64,000 nucleotides of DNA from an uncultured Prevotellaceae bacterium (GTDB lineage: Bacteria; Bacteroidota; Bacteroidia; Bacteroidales; Muribaculaceae). The position numbers and the translations under genes were made by a program. Of the stretch, positions 26,897 through 35,372 are shown one piece after another (within the stretch, counting starts at the first letter, position 1; every line of letters starts with the position of its first letter). The notes under the pieces were generated by a model. The model worked only from the letters and a program-made list of their open reading frames with translations, made no database searches and was not told the origin of the DNA. Location: the NCBI GenBank assembly GCA_900320055.1, contig ONQS01000002.1, positions 62,001 through 126,000 of the forward strand, in the 5' to 3' direction.

Positions 26897-29557
26897 ATGA
26901 TGAAACGACTATTATTGCTGCTCATCGCCATTGCCATGACAGCAAGCATAAGCACCCAAGCCGCCGAGGCCCAGAAGCGTGAGATGCGCGCCGCATGGAT
27001 CGCTACCGTCTATCGCATCGACTGGCCCACGAGCGTCAACAACGCCTCGGCCCAGAAGGCCGAACTCGACGCCTATCTCGATCGATTCCAAGCCCAGCAC
27101 TTCAATGCCGTCTTCTTGCAGGTGCGCACGATGTGCGACGCCTTCTACAAGTCGAGTTACGAGCCGTGGTCGAGTTATCTGACGGGCACACGCGGCAAGG
27201 ACCCGGGCTACGATCCGCTGGCCTATGCCGTGGAGCAGTGCCATGCGCGCGGCATCCAGTGCCATGCCTGGATCAACCCTTATCGATGGAGCACCGGCAG
27301 CAACTGGAACACGGCACAGGATCAGGCCCTGCAACAGTCGGGCATGCTGCTGGCCTACAACAACGGCAGCAACACCTACACCATCCTTAACCCAGGACTG
27401 CCAGCCACGCGCGAGCGCATCGTCAATGTCATCCGCGAGATCATCACCAACTATGATGTCGACGGCATCATCTTTGACGACTATTTCTATCCCGAGGGCA
27501 TCCCCACCAACAGCAATGCCGATGACTATGACCTGTGGAACGACTCGGGAGTGGACATGACCTTTGCCGACTGGCGCCGCAACAACGTGAACATGATGGT
27601 GGCCGACGTGTATAACATGATACAGGAGGTGAAACCCGAGGTGCGTTTCGGCATCAGCCCGGCAGGTGTAGCCGGCACACGCAGCACATCGGCCTCGCAG
27701 CATGGCGTCACGCCGTGCCCCACGGGCAGCGACTGGCAGTACAACGGCATCTTCAGCGACCCGCTGGCCTGGCTCGAGCAGGGCACCATCGACTACATCT
27801 CACCCCAGTTATACTGGAAGACGACCCACTCGACCAATCCCTTCGGCCCATTGACCCAATGGTGGAGTTACATCGCCAAGCACTTTGGCCGTCACCACTA
27901 TGCCAGCCACAGCATCTCGTTTCTGGCCTCACAGAGCAACACAGCCAGTGACTGGGCCGAGGTAGAACAGCAGGTGAACTACTCCCGCCAGTATACCGAG
28001 GACAATGCCCCGGGTGCCGTGATGTACTCGGCTCGCAACGTGAGTGGGCCGGGCGCCAGCGGACTGGGCAATTACCTGCTCGAAGGTGTCTTTCAGCACC
28101 CCGCCATCATCCCCGCGGTGACGTGGAAGCAGTCACCCGGCTTCAGTGCCCCCACGGGGTTGGCCCGTGACGGCAACACCCTCGTCTGGGACGCGCAAGA
28201 TGGCACCTTAGTGAAGTATTCGGTCTATGCCGTGCCCTCGGGCCTCACGATGGACGATGTGGCCAGCCCCGTCTATGGCGGCATCAAGAGTGACTATCTG
28301 CTGGGCGTGACCTACCGGCCCACCTACACCCTGCCCGATGGGTATCTGAGCGACTGCTGGTATGCCGTGTGTGTCATCGACGGCTATGGCAACGAGAGCG
28401 AACCCGCTTGCATCCAAGCGCCTGACACTCCAGTCGATCCCTATCAGCCCACCCCTGTCACTTACAGCATCGTCAAGGTGTGGGAGATCAGCGACGTGTC
28501 ATTCCTGCCCGTCGCCGACACACGGCAAGGATTCGGCATGAACGGCAAGTTCTATGTTAACGACAAAGCCACCGAGACCATCTATGAGATTGGCCCCGAC
28601 GGTCCGACAGGAACCACCTACGAGGGAGGGCGCAACGTGGGATTCAGCCGCGACCAGGCAGGCAACCTGGTGGTCAGCGACGCCTTGTTCCCCAACGCAT
28701 GGGCGGGCAACCCCGTCATCAAGGTCATCAATCCCATCACGGGCGATGTCGTGACCCACACGCTGCCCGCTGATGTCGTCAACTTTGGCCGCAGCGACAA
28801 CATGGGCTTTGCCCGCGGCAACCTGCTGGACGAGGGCGAACTCTACCTGGTGGGTGCGGGCAGCGGCACCACCATCAGCCGCATCGCCATCAGCGGCGGC
28901 GAGGTGGACGAGGCTGGCTCATACCTGGCTAACTGCGATGGCGTGAACCCCAACAGCGGCGCGGTGCTCAACTATTACACCGACGCCAGCGGCGAACCAG
29001 CCGTGCTCTACGTCAACCGCTCGAGCGCGGTTGTCAAGATGCGGTATGATGGCGACGACTTTGTCGGGACAACGGTTTCCCTGCCTGGCAAGGGCAATTG
29101 CAATGGTGCGTTCCCCTTTGTATGGAACGGTACCGACTATCTTCTCTACCCAACCGTGAACAATTACCGCGATGGATTTGCCGTGGCTGAGCCAAATGCC
29201 GCAGAGCCCATCGTCGATGTGCCCCAGACAGCCACAACCGACGCCAACACCTACCAGGCCGACTGGCTCAATGCCGAGGTCATCGACTCGCGCCATGTGG
29301 CCATCTACCAGTATTATCCTGGCGGTCACCTCACCCTGTGGCGGCTCACCAAGCAGGGCGGCATCCTGCGCGGCGACGTGAATGAAGACGGCGCCATCAA
29401 TATATCTGACGTGACGGCCTTGATCGACTATCTGCTGAGCGGCAGCACCGACGGCATCAACCTCGACAATACCGACTGCAACGCTGACAGCGCCATCAAC
29501 ATCAGCGACGTCACCGCACTGATCGACTTCCTGCTAAGCGGCTCCTGGCCAGAATAA
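26897..29557 (+). CDS. Secreted GHL10-family (DUF187) glycoside hydrolase with dockerin-like tail
   Basis: The 886-residue protein has a signal peptide (to about residue 23) and a GHL10 TIM-barrel domain (about 28-350): REMRAAWIATVYRIDWP, FNAVFLQVRTMCDAFY, CHAWINPYRW, DVDGIIFDDYFYPEGIP and VRFGISPAGVAG. Acidic residues of IIFDDYF and of the preceding strands probably form the active site. E. coli DigH (YddW), in the same family, cleaves denuded peptidoglycan glycan; related enzymes may act on other glycans. An FN3-like domain (about 420-520) and a beta-propeller-like region (about 540-815) follow. Residues 826-886 are two dockerin-like repeats (GDVNEDGAINISDVTALID and a partner). Start codons 26897 and 26900 are both possible. 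Confidence 0.85.
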   Translation: MMKRLLLLLIAIAMTASISTQAAEAQKREMRAAWIATVYRIDWPTSVNNASAQKAELDAYLDRFQAQHFNAVFLQVRTMCDAFYKSSYEPWSSYLTGTRGKDPGYDPLAYAVEQCHARGIQCHAWINPYRWSTGSNWNTAQDQALQQSGMLLAYNNGSNTYTILNPGLPATRERIVNVIREIITNYDVDGIIFDDYFYPEGIPTNSNADDYDLWNDSGVDMTFADWRRNNVNMMVADVYNMIQEVKPEVRFGISPAGVAGTRSTSASQHGVTPCPTGSDWQYNGIFSDPLAWLEQGTIDYISPQLYWKTTHSTNPFGPLTQWWSYIAKHFGRHHYASHSISFLASQSNTASDWAEVEQQVNYSRQYTEDNAPGAVMYSARNVSGPGASGLGNYLLEGVFQHPAIIPAVTWKQSPGFSAPTGLARDGNTLVWDAQDGTLVKYSVYAVPSGLTMDDVASPVYGGIKSDYLLGVTYRPTYTLPDGYLSDCWYAVCVIDGYGNESEPACIQAPDTPVDPYQPTPVTYSIVKVWEISDVSFLPVADTRQGFGMNGKFYVNDKATETIYEIGPDGPTGTTYEGGRNVGFSRDQAGNLVVSDALFPNAWAGNPVIKVINPITGDVVTHTLPADVVNFGRSDNMGFARGNLLDEGELYLVGAGSGTTISRIAISGGEVDEAGSYLANCDGVNPNSGAVLNYYTDASGEPAVLYVNRSSAVVKMRYDGDDFVGTTVSLPGKGNCNGAFPFVWNGTDYLLYPTVNNYRDGFAVAEPNAAEPIVDVPQTATTDANTYQADWLNAEVIDSRHVAIYQYYPGGHLTLWRLTKQGGILRGDVNEDGAINISDVTALIDYLLSGSTDGINLDNTDCNADSAINISDVTALIDFLLSGSWPE

Positions 29558-29586
29558 CACCGCCACTGACAAGTAAAAACGACCTC

Positions 29587-29617
29587 ATCCTCCCTGCCTC
29601 ACTGAAGCAGGGAGGAT
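29587..29617 (+). terminator. Strong hairpin after the GHL10 gene
   Basis: An 11-bp perfect stem (ATCCTCCCTGC at 29587-29597 with GCAGGGAGGAT at 29607-29617) with a 9-nt loop lies 30 nt after the stop codon. Confidence 0.75.
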
Positions 29618-29928
29618 GTATCTTGCATCGACATCGTTTTAAAGGATCAGCGGAAAATGAGTGGGGGGGGCAAACAGAGGGTGTTGCAACGCTTGCTGCA
29701 GGTCGACGACCTGCTTGGCCACACGACATTCACCACAGCGCAATGGCGTGTCCCATGGAGGAAAACAGGAGCCAAAAAGTTGTTCCAGTTGTAAGAGTTA
29801 TCTTTATTTCATTGTAGCACAACAATTTGTATTTCTTGTATTTGTTGTTGTTTTCTTAACCATTAGGCGCAAAAGCGTTGTTGATAAAGCGTTGTTGTTG
29901 CCATGCGACTCAAAAAGTTGGCACGCAA
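29618..29928. other. Gene-free stretch before panC
   Basis: No gene is supported here; short open frames have no family resemblance or start context. The first part holds the intergenic repeat at 29646-29689 followed by a GC-rich stretch with the palindrome GCAGGTCGACGACCTGC (29697-29713). The rest is A/T-rich. Confidence 0.6.
29646..29689 (+). repeat. Dispersed intergenic repeat, copy 1
   Basis: The G-rich core AATGAGTGGGGG is followed by CAAACAGAGGGTGTTGCAA. The same order with few changes occurs at 51055-51088, and the leading 14 nt ATCAGCGGAAAATG recur at 63265-63278. Confidence 0.6.
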
Positions 29929-29960
29929 TTTGCCTGTGTGGGTTTTGAGTATTACCTTTG
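29929..29960 (+). promoter_or_regulatory. Promoter of the panCD operon
   Basis: TTTG at 29929-29932 and TACCTTTG at 29953-29960 are 20 nt apart, an excellent match to the Bacteroidetes consensus; the panC ATG is at 29995. Confidence 0.85.
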
Positions 29961-29994
29961 CACGTTAAAACAAAAAAAAATTAGACATTAAGTA

Positions 29995-30843
29995 ATGAAG
30001 ATTATCAGCAAGGTAGATGAGTTGCGCGAAGCCGTTCAGGCCTTTCGCCAGGCAGGTAAGTCAATAGGTTTGGTGCCCACGATGGGTGCCCTGCACGAGG
30101 GCCACAAGTCGCTTGTGGAGCGTGCCCGCAACGAGAATGATGCCGTGGTGGTGAGTGTATTCCTCAACCCCACCCAGTTCAACAACAAGGAGGACTTGCG
30201 CACTTATCCCCGCACCGCAGAGCGCGATGCGGCCATGCTCGAGGGCTGTGGCGTGGACATCGCCTTTATGCCCACCGTCGAGGATATCTATCCCGAGCCC
30301 GACACCCGCGTGTTTGACCTCGGCCCCGTCCAGCAGGTGATGGAGGGTGCCATGCGCCCAGGCCACTTCAACGGTGTGTGCCAGATCGTGAGCAAACTCT
30401 TCTCGTTTGTCACGCCCGACCGTGCCTACTTTGGTGAGAAGGATTTCCAGCAGATTGCCGTCATCCGTGCGATGATCAAGCAACTGGGCTTCAACATCGA
30501 TATCGTGCAGTGCCCCTGCATCCGCGAGGAAGACGGCCTGGCCAAGAGCAGCCGTAACGTGCGCCTCACCCCCGAGGTGCGCAAGGTGGCCCCGCAGATC
30601 TATGCCACGCTCAAGCGCAGCCTGGAGTTTGCCAACGACCACACCATCGAGCAGACCCACGACTGGGTAGTGGCCACCATCAACGCCTGGCCCGAGATGG
30701 AAGTGGAGTATTTCTCGATCTGCGACGGCATCACCCTGCAGCCCGTCACCAACTGGGACGAGAGCGACTACATCGTGGGCTGCATCACCGTGTATTGCGG
30801 CGACGTGCGCGAGATCGACAATATCACCTACAAGAAAAACTAA
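29995..30843 (+). CDS. panC: Pantoate--beta-alanine ligase
   Basis: The 282-residue cytosolic enzyme joins pantoate and beta-alanine with ATP to give pantothenate, the coenzyme A precursor. The nucleotide-binding HIGH-type motif is in [15 protein letters not shown] (27-41); other family stretches are [26 protein letters not shown] and the KSSRNVRL loop. The length matches the family. It is followed 27 bp later by panD, which supplies beta-alanine, so the two form an operon. Confidence 0.96.
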   Translation: MKIISKVDELREAVQAFRQAGKSIGLVPTMGALHEGHKSLVERARNENDAVVVSVFLNPTQFNNKEDLRTYPRTAERDAAMLEGCGVDIAFMPTVEDIYPEPDTRVFDLGPVQQVMEGAMRPGHFNGVCQIVSKLFSFVTPDRAYFGEKDFQQIAVIRAMIKQLGFNIDIVQCPCIREEDGLAKSSRNVRLTPEVRKVAPQIYATLKRSLEFANDHTIEQTHDWVVATINAWPEMEVEYFSICDGITLQPVTNWDESDYIVGCITVYCGDVREIDNITYKKN

Positions 30844-30870
30844 GGACAAAGGACTAAAAACTAAGATACT

Positions 30871-31233
30871 ATGTATATCCAAGTCATGAAATCCAAGATT
30901 CACCGCGTGACGGTGACCGATGCCAACCTCAACTACATCGGTAGCATCACCATCGACCAGGATCTGATGGATGCCGCTGGCATCATCGAGGGCGAGCGCG
31001 TGTACATCGTTGACGTGAACAATGGTGAGAGACTGGACACTTATGCCATCGCAGGCGAGCGGGGCAAGGGTACCATCTGCCTGAACGGTGCCGCCGCGCG
31101 CAAGGTCGAAGTGGGTGACATCGTCATCATCATGGCCTACGCCATGGTCACCCCCGAAGAGGGCCGCGAGTTCAAGCCCTCGATTGTCTTCCCCGACACC
31201 AAGACCAACCGCTTGATCCCCAAGAAGAAATAA
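30871..31233 (+). CDS. panD: Aspartate 1-decarboxylase
   Basis: The 120-residue pyruvoyl enzyme makes beta-alanine from aspartate. Self-cleavage occurs between Gly24 and Ser25 in [10 protein letters not shown]; with the start at 30871 the numbering equals that of E. coli PanD, which supports this start over the ATG at 30886. Further family features are the [10 protein letters not shown] start and [16 protein letters not shown]. The C-terminal tail ends in basic residues. It is downstream of panC in the same operon. Confidence 0.96.
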   Translation: MYIQVMKSKIHRVTVTDANLNYIGSITIDQDLMDAAGIIEGERVYIVDVNNGERLDTYAIAGERGKGTICLNGAAARKVEVGDIVIIMAYAMVTPEEGREFKPSIVFPDTKTNRLIPKKK

Positions 31234-31300
31234 CAGATTTTAACACTCGCGCACCACCCTGCGATGTTTAAGACGAAATCATAAAAACCTCAATCACAAT

Positions 31301-32650
31301 ATGTTTGAAAATTTATCCGAAAAACTCGAACGGTCATTCAAGGTCCTGAAGGGACAAGGCCGCATCACCGAGATCAATGTAGCATCAACCCTGAAGGAAG
31401 TGCGCCGAGCCCTTGTCGACGCCGACGTTAGTTATCCCGTCGCCAAGAAGTTTGTCGATGACGTCAAGGCTAAGGCAATGGGCCAAAACGTGATCAACGC
31501 TGTCAATCCCAGCCAGTTGATGGTCAAGATTGTCCATGACGAGTTGGCCGCACTGATGGGTGGCGAAGAGTCCACCTTCAGCATCGAGGGCAACCCCGCC
31601 GTGATTCTGATGTCGGGTCTGCAGGGTTCTGGTAAGACCACCTTTACCGGCAAACTCGCCAACCGCCTCAAGAGCGGTAAGGAGAAGCGCAAACCGCTGC
31701 TGGTGGCCTGCGACGTGTATCGTCCCGCCGCTATCGAGCAGTTGAAGACCATCGCTGAGCAGATCGACGTGCCCGTCTATAGCGAGCCCGAGAGCAAAGA
31801 CCCCGTGCGCATCGCCCTCAACGCCATCGAGCATGCCAAGAGCAACGGCTATGACCTGGTAATCGTCGATACCGCCGGCCGCCTGGCCGTCGACGAGGCC
31901 ATGATGGTCGAGATCAAGGCCATCAAGGATGCCATCCACCCCAACGAGACCCTGTTTGTCGTCGACTCGATGACCGGTCAGGACGCTGTGAACACGGCCA
32001 AGGCCTTCAACGAGCGCTTGGACTTTGACGGCGTCGTGCTGACCAAACTCGATGGTGACACCCGTGGCGGTGCCGCCCTGTCGATCCGTGCCGTCGTCGA
32101 CAAGCCCATCAAGTTTGTGGGTATCGGCGAGAAGATGACCGACCTGGATCCTTTCCGTCCCGCCGGTATGGCCGACCGCATCCTGGGCATGGGCGACATC
32201 GTGTCGTTTGTGGACCGCATGCAGCAGCAATATGACGAGGCCGAAGCCGAGAAGTTGGAGAAGAAGATCAAGCAGAACAAGTTTGACTTTGACGATTTCC
32301 TGAAACAGATTAAGCAGATCAAGAAGATGGGTAACCTCAAGAGCCTGGCATCGATGATTCCCGGCGTGGGCAAGGCCATCAAGGACATTGACATCCCCGA
32401 CGACGCCTTCAAGGGCGTGGAGGCCATCATCGGCTCGATGACCCCGCAAGAGCGTTCCAATCCCGACATCATCGACGCCAGCCGCCGCAAGCGCATTGCC
32501 AAGGGCAGCGGCACCAGCGTTGAGGAGGTCAACCGCCTGCTCAAGCAGTTCCTGTCGATGCGCAAAGTGATGCACCAAGTATCGACCAACCCGATGCAGA
32601 TGATGCGCGCCGCCAAGGCCAACGCCAAGGGTCAGAGGCACCTACGATAA
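31301..32650 (+). CDS. ffh: Signal recognition particle protein Ffh
   Basis: The 449-residue SRP54 GTPase delivers signal-anchor proteins co-translationally to the membrane. It has the N domain (MFENLSEKLERSFKVLKGQG), G domain with G1 loop GLQGSGKTT (106-114), VACDVYRPAAIEQL, VDTAGRL, TKLDGDTRGGAAL, and a methionine-rich M domain ending NPMQMMRAAKANAKG, which binds SRP RNA and signal peptides. It follows panD by 67 bp. Confidence 0.97.
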   Translation: MFENLSEKLERSFKVLKGQGRITEINVASTLKEVRRALVDADVSYPVAKKFVDDVKAKAMGQNVINAVNPSQLMVKIVHDELAALMGGEESTFSIEGNPAVILMSGLQGSGKTTFTGKLANRLKSGKEKRKPLLVACDVYRPAAIEQLKTIAEQIDVPVYSEPESKDPVRIALNAIEHAKSNGYDLVIVDTAGRLAVDEAMMVEIKAIKDAIHPNETLFVVDSMTGQDAVNTAKAFNERLDFDGVVLTKLDGDTRGGAALSIRAVVDKPIKFVGIGEKMTDLDPFRPAGMADRILGMGDIVSFVDRMQQQYDEAEAEKLEKKIKQNKFDFDDFLKQIKQIKKMGNLKSLASMIPGVGKAIKDIDIPDDAFKGVEAIIGSMTPQERSNPDIIDASRRKRIAKGSGTSVEEVNRLLKQFLSMRKVMHQVSTNPMQMMRAAKANAKGQRHLR

Positions 32651-32693
32651 CGTTTCAACCGTCTGACTGCGGACATCAGCCTGCACACAAAGT

Positions 32694-33755
32694 ATGCAAC
32701 TGCTCTCCATATTGCTCCTGTCGGTCGTGTCGTTGCTCCAGGGCAACACCATGGTCAACCTGACGTTTGTAGGCGATGCCATGCAGCATGCGCCACAGAT
32801 TACCGCGGCCCAGCAGGCCGATGGCACCTATGACTACAGCCCCTGCTTTGAGTACCTCAAGGACGACATCGCCTGGGCCGACCTGGCCGTTGCCAACCTC
32901 GAGTGTCCGCTGGGCGGCAAGCCCTATACGGGCTATCCCTGCTTCAGCGCTCCCGACAGTTATGCCCAACAGTTGCGCGACGTGGGCTTCGACCTGCTGC
33001 TGACGGCCAACAATCACTGTCTGGACCGCCGCGACAAGGGCCTCGTGCGTACCTGCCAAGCGCTGGACTCACTGAGCATTCCCCACATCGGCACCTACAT
33101 CGACCAGCAACAGCGCGACAAGGTCATTCCCTACATCGTCAACGTCAAGGGCATGAAAATCGCCTTTCTGGACTATACCTATGGCACCAACGGCATCCCC
33201 ATCCAGGGCAACGTCATCGTCGACTTTATCGATCAACAGCAGATTGCAGCCGACATCGCCCTAGCCCGTGAGCGCGGGGCGCATGCCATCTGTGTGAACC
33301 TGCACTGGGGCATCGAGTATCAGTTGAAGCCCGTTGCCTCACAGCGCACGCTGGCCGACTGGCTCGTCAGCCAGGGCGTGGACCTGATCATTGGCGGCCA
33401 CCCCCACGTGGTTGAGCCCATGGAGGTGCGCCATAGCCAGGAATTTAACAAAGACGTGCTGCTGGTCTATAGCATGGGCAACTTCATCAGCAACCAGAGC
33501 GACATCGACACGCGTGGCGGCGCCATGGTCAAGGTGTCGTTAAGGATGGAGGGCGATCATGCTGTGATCTTAGAGCCCCGCTACAAACTCTTCTTTGTGC
33601 AGAAGCCCGTCGCCCATGGACAGAACTACGTCCTCATCCCGGAGGCCCGTCCCGACCTGTTGCGTCCCGACAGCCGCAGCGAATTCACCCGCTTCATGCA
33701 ACGCGCCCACGACCTGGTGATGAGCAACAACAAAGGCGTCCCCGCCGAACAGTAA
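32694..33755 (+). CDS. CapA-family protein (metallophosphatase fold)
   Basis: The 353-residue protein has an N-terminal signal-like segment (MQLLSILLLSVVSLLQGN) and the CapA/PgsA pattern: LTFVGDAMQHAPQI, VANLECPLGG, LLLTANNHCLDRRDKGL, HWGIEYQLKP, LIIGGHPHVVEPME and YSMGNFISNQ. These residues form a binuclear metal site as in calcineurin-like phosphatases. Relatives take part in poly-gamma-glutamate or capsule production, but many of unknown role exist; no pgsBC genes are near. It lies 43 bp after ffh. An alternative start at 32752 would remove the signal segment. Confidence 0.8.
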   Translation: MQLLSILLLSVVSLLQGNTMVNLTFVGDAMQHAPQITAAQQADGTYDYSPCFEYLKDDIAWADLAVANLECPLGGKPYTGYPCFSAPDSYAQQLRDVGFDLLLTANNHCLDRRDKGLVRTCQALDSLSIPHIGTYIDQQQRDKVIPYIVNVKGMKIAFLDYTYGTNGIPIQGNVIVDFIDQQQIAADIALARERGAHAICVNLHWGIEYQLKPVASQRTLADWLVSQGVDLIIGGHPHVVEPMEVRHSQEFNKDVLLVYSMGNFISNQSDIDTRGGAMVKVSLRMEGDHAVILEPRYKLFFVQKPVAHGQNYVLIPEARPDLLRPDSRSEFTRFMQRAHDLVMSNNKGVPAEQ

Positions 33756-33767
33756 ACAGTAATCATC

Positions 33768-33938
33768 ATGGCACAGATCAGGGCCGAAAAGAGACACCGA
33801 TTGCTCATAAGCCCAATCGACTAACTCAGTGAAGCAGTGTGAGATAGCACACTAAGGGGCAGCAAGAAACATATCGAACCGGACATCATTTCCGGCCTTG
33901 TGGCAGAATATGAGGACATCCACTACCCCATCAGATAG
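33768..33938 (+). pseudogene. Relic of a HigA-like antitoxin gene (N-terminal part)
   Basis: Read in one frame from ATG 33768, 56 codons give MAQIRAEKRHRLLISPID, stop, LSEAV, stop, then DSTLRGSKKHIEPDIISG and LVAEYEDIHYPIR before a TAG. This resembles the N-terminal region of Bacteroidales HigA-type antitoxins, in which an EYE-x-HYPI motif precedes the HTH domain. Two in-frame stops (TAA at 33822, TGA at 33840) and the absence of the HTH part show decay. No toxin gene is found beside it. The family match is from memory and moderate. Confidence 0.55.
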
Positions 33939-33968
33939 CCGTCACCGGTGGACACCGCGTAACCGCAT

Positions 33969-34031
33969 AATAGACAAGAAGGGCAACCCGTTATAGGCTG
34001 TCCTTCTTGTCTGCTGTCCTTCTTGTCTATT
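33969..34031. terminator. Terminator with a duplicated 3' arm
   Basis: A 14-nt arm AATAGACAAGAAGG (33969-33982) pairs perfectly with CCTTCTTGTCTATT (34018-34031), and T6 follows on the plus strand. The 16-nt sequence GCTGTCCTTCTTGTCT is tandemly repeated (33997-34012, 34013-34028), so the 5' arm can pair with either copy. The 3' arm covers the first two bases of the DUF3784 stop codon. Confidence 0.75.
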
Positions 34032-34344
34032 ATTTTTTCCTGCACCAGGTGTAGACGAGGATGATGCCGATGACAACGACTATGAGCAACACGGGCAGGA
34101 AATCCAGCGTAATGCCAGTAATATCGTCAAAACAGGCTGCTACCAGAATCAATGCCGGCACAAACAATATCATCGCCGCGACGACAATCCTCAATCGCTT
34201 GATATTGAACTTTTCCTGTTCTTCTTTGCTGGCTGTGTTGTAGCCCGCAATGAGTCTATCACCCCAGCCCTTCAAGATGACGAAGGCAAGGGCAACCATC
34301 ATCAGGGCAATCGGCAAAAATATGAGAATCTCTACGGTATCCAT
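34030..34344 (-). CDS. DUF3784 family small membrane protein
   Basis: The product from ATG 34344 (MDTVEILIFLPIALMMVAL) has 104 residues and three hydrophobic segments (about 4-24, 55-75, 80-100). Between the first two lies the family signature LIAGYNTASKEEQEKFNIKR, typical of DUF3784 in Bacteroidales and Firmicutes. No function is known. Longer frames upstream are not needed. The trxB stop codon is 10 bp upstream on the same strand, so it may be the last gene of that unit. Confidence 0.75.
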   Translation of the reverse strand: MDTVEILIFLPIALMMVALAFVILKGWGDRLIAGYNTASKEEQEKFNIKRLRIVVAAMILFVPALILVAACFDDITGITLDFLPVLLIVVVIGIILVYTWCRKK

Positions 34345-34354
34345 TGCGTCAATA

Positions 34355-35281
34355 TCAGGAGAGGTACTGCTTGACGTCGATGGCGGCGCGGCAGCCACCA
34401 GCGGCAGCGACGATGGCCTGGCGGTAATGCGGGTCGGCAACGTCACCTGCGGCAAAGACGCCTTCAACGTTGGTCGCCGTGTTGTGGCCCGTCAACTTGA
34501 TGTAGCCCTGCTCGTCGAGGTCGATCTGTCCACCGAGGAAGTCGGTATTGGGACGGTGACCGATGGCCAGGAAGAAGCCGTCGATGGCGATATCAAACAG
34601 TTCCTCCTTGTCGGTACCCTTGAAGCGCACCAGATGGGCGCCTTCCACGCCGTTGTCACCGAAGAGGCCCACCGTGTTGGTATTGAACAGGATCTCGATC
34701 TTCTCGTTATCCTTGACGCGCTGCTGCATGGCCTCGCTGGCGCGCAGATAGTCTTTGCGCACGATCAAGTAGACCTTGTTGGCCAAGTGGCTCAGATAGT
34801 CGGCCTCCTCACAGGCGGTGTCGCCACCACCCACCACGGCAACCACCTTCTTGCGGTAGAAGAAGCCGTCGCAGGTGGCGCAGGCCGATACGCCCTGACC
34901 GGCATACTTGGTCTCGTCAGGCAGACCCAGATACTTGGCCGTGGCACCCGTGGCCACGATGATAGTGTCGGCCGTGAGTTGCTCACCGCCGTCGAGGGTC
35001 ACCACGAAGGGGCGCTGGCTCATATCGATGCCAGCCACGAGGCCCGACTTCATCTTCGCGCCCAGGTTCACAGCCTGCTGGCGCATGTTATCCATCAACT
35101 GGAATCCGTCGATACCCTCAGGGAAACCCGGGAAATTCTCGATAGTCGTGGTCTGGGTCAACTGGCCACCTACCTGCAGGCCTTCGATGAGCAGGCAGTC
35201 GATAGCCGAGCGCACCAGATAGATGGCTGCGGTGTAGCCGGCAGGGCCAGAGCCGATGATTAATGATTGAGTATGTGTCAT
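34355..35281 (-). CDS. trxB: Thioredoxin-disulfide reductase
   Basis: The 308-residue flavoprotein reduces thioredoxin with NADPH. The FAD-binding GSGPAGYTAAIY (10-21), redox-active CATC (134-137) in VSACATCDGFFYR, NADPH-binding VVGGGDTACEEADYL and the C-terminal FAD motif GVFAAGDVADPHYRQAIVA are all present. The start codon ATG (35279-35281) stands 2 nt from a 56-bp heptamer repeat that makes up its leader. It lies downstream of two TlpA-like genes on the same strand. Confidence 0.96.
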   Translation of the reverse strand: MTHTQSLIIGSGPAGYTAAIYLVRSAIDCLLIEGLQVGGQLTQTTTIENFPGFPEGIDGFQLMDNMRQQAVNLGAKMKSGLVAGIDMSQRPFVVTLDGGEQLTADTIIVATGATAKYLGLPDETKYAGQGVSACATCDGFFYRKKVVAVVGGGDTACEEADYLSHLANKVYLIVRKDYLRASEAMQQRVKDNEKIEILFNTNTVGLFGDNGVEGAHLVRFKGTDKEELFDIAIDGFFLAIGHRPNTDFLGGQIDLDEQGYIKLTGHNTATNVEGVFAAGDVADPHYRQAIVAAAGGCRAAIDVKQYLS

Positions 35282-35283
35282 AT

Positions 35284-35339
35284 CTAGTTGTTAGTTGTTA
35301 GTTGTTAGTTGTTAGTTGTTAGTTGTTAGTTGCTAGTTG
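35284..35339. repeat. Heptamer tandem repeat in the trxB leader
   Basis: Eight consecutive 7-nt units: CTAGTTG, six perfect TTAGTTG (35291-35332), then CTAGTTG. On the coding strand of trxB this reads as CAACTAA repeats ending 2 nt before the ATG. Confidence 0.9.
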
Positions 35340-35372
35340 TCGTGTGGACCGTGGCTGAGCCACGGTATATTA

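Noticed and set aside
29623-29948. Short open frames downstream of the GHL10 gene as genes
   Set aside because: They overlap each other and the intergenic repeat and have no signal, motif or start context.
35284-35339. The heptamer array as a CRISPR
   Set aside because: The unit is 7 nt without spacers, and no cas gene is near.
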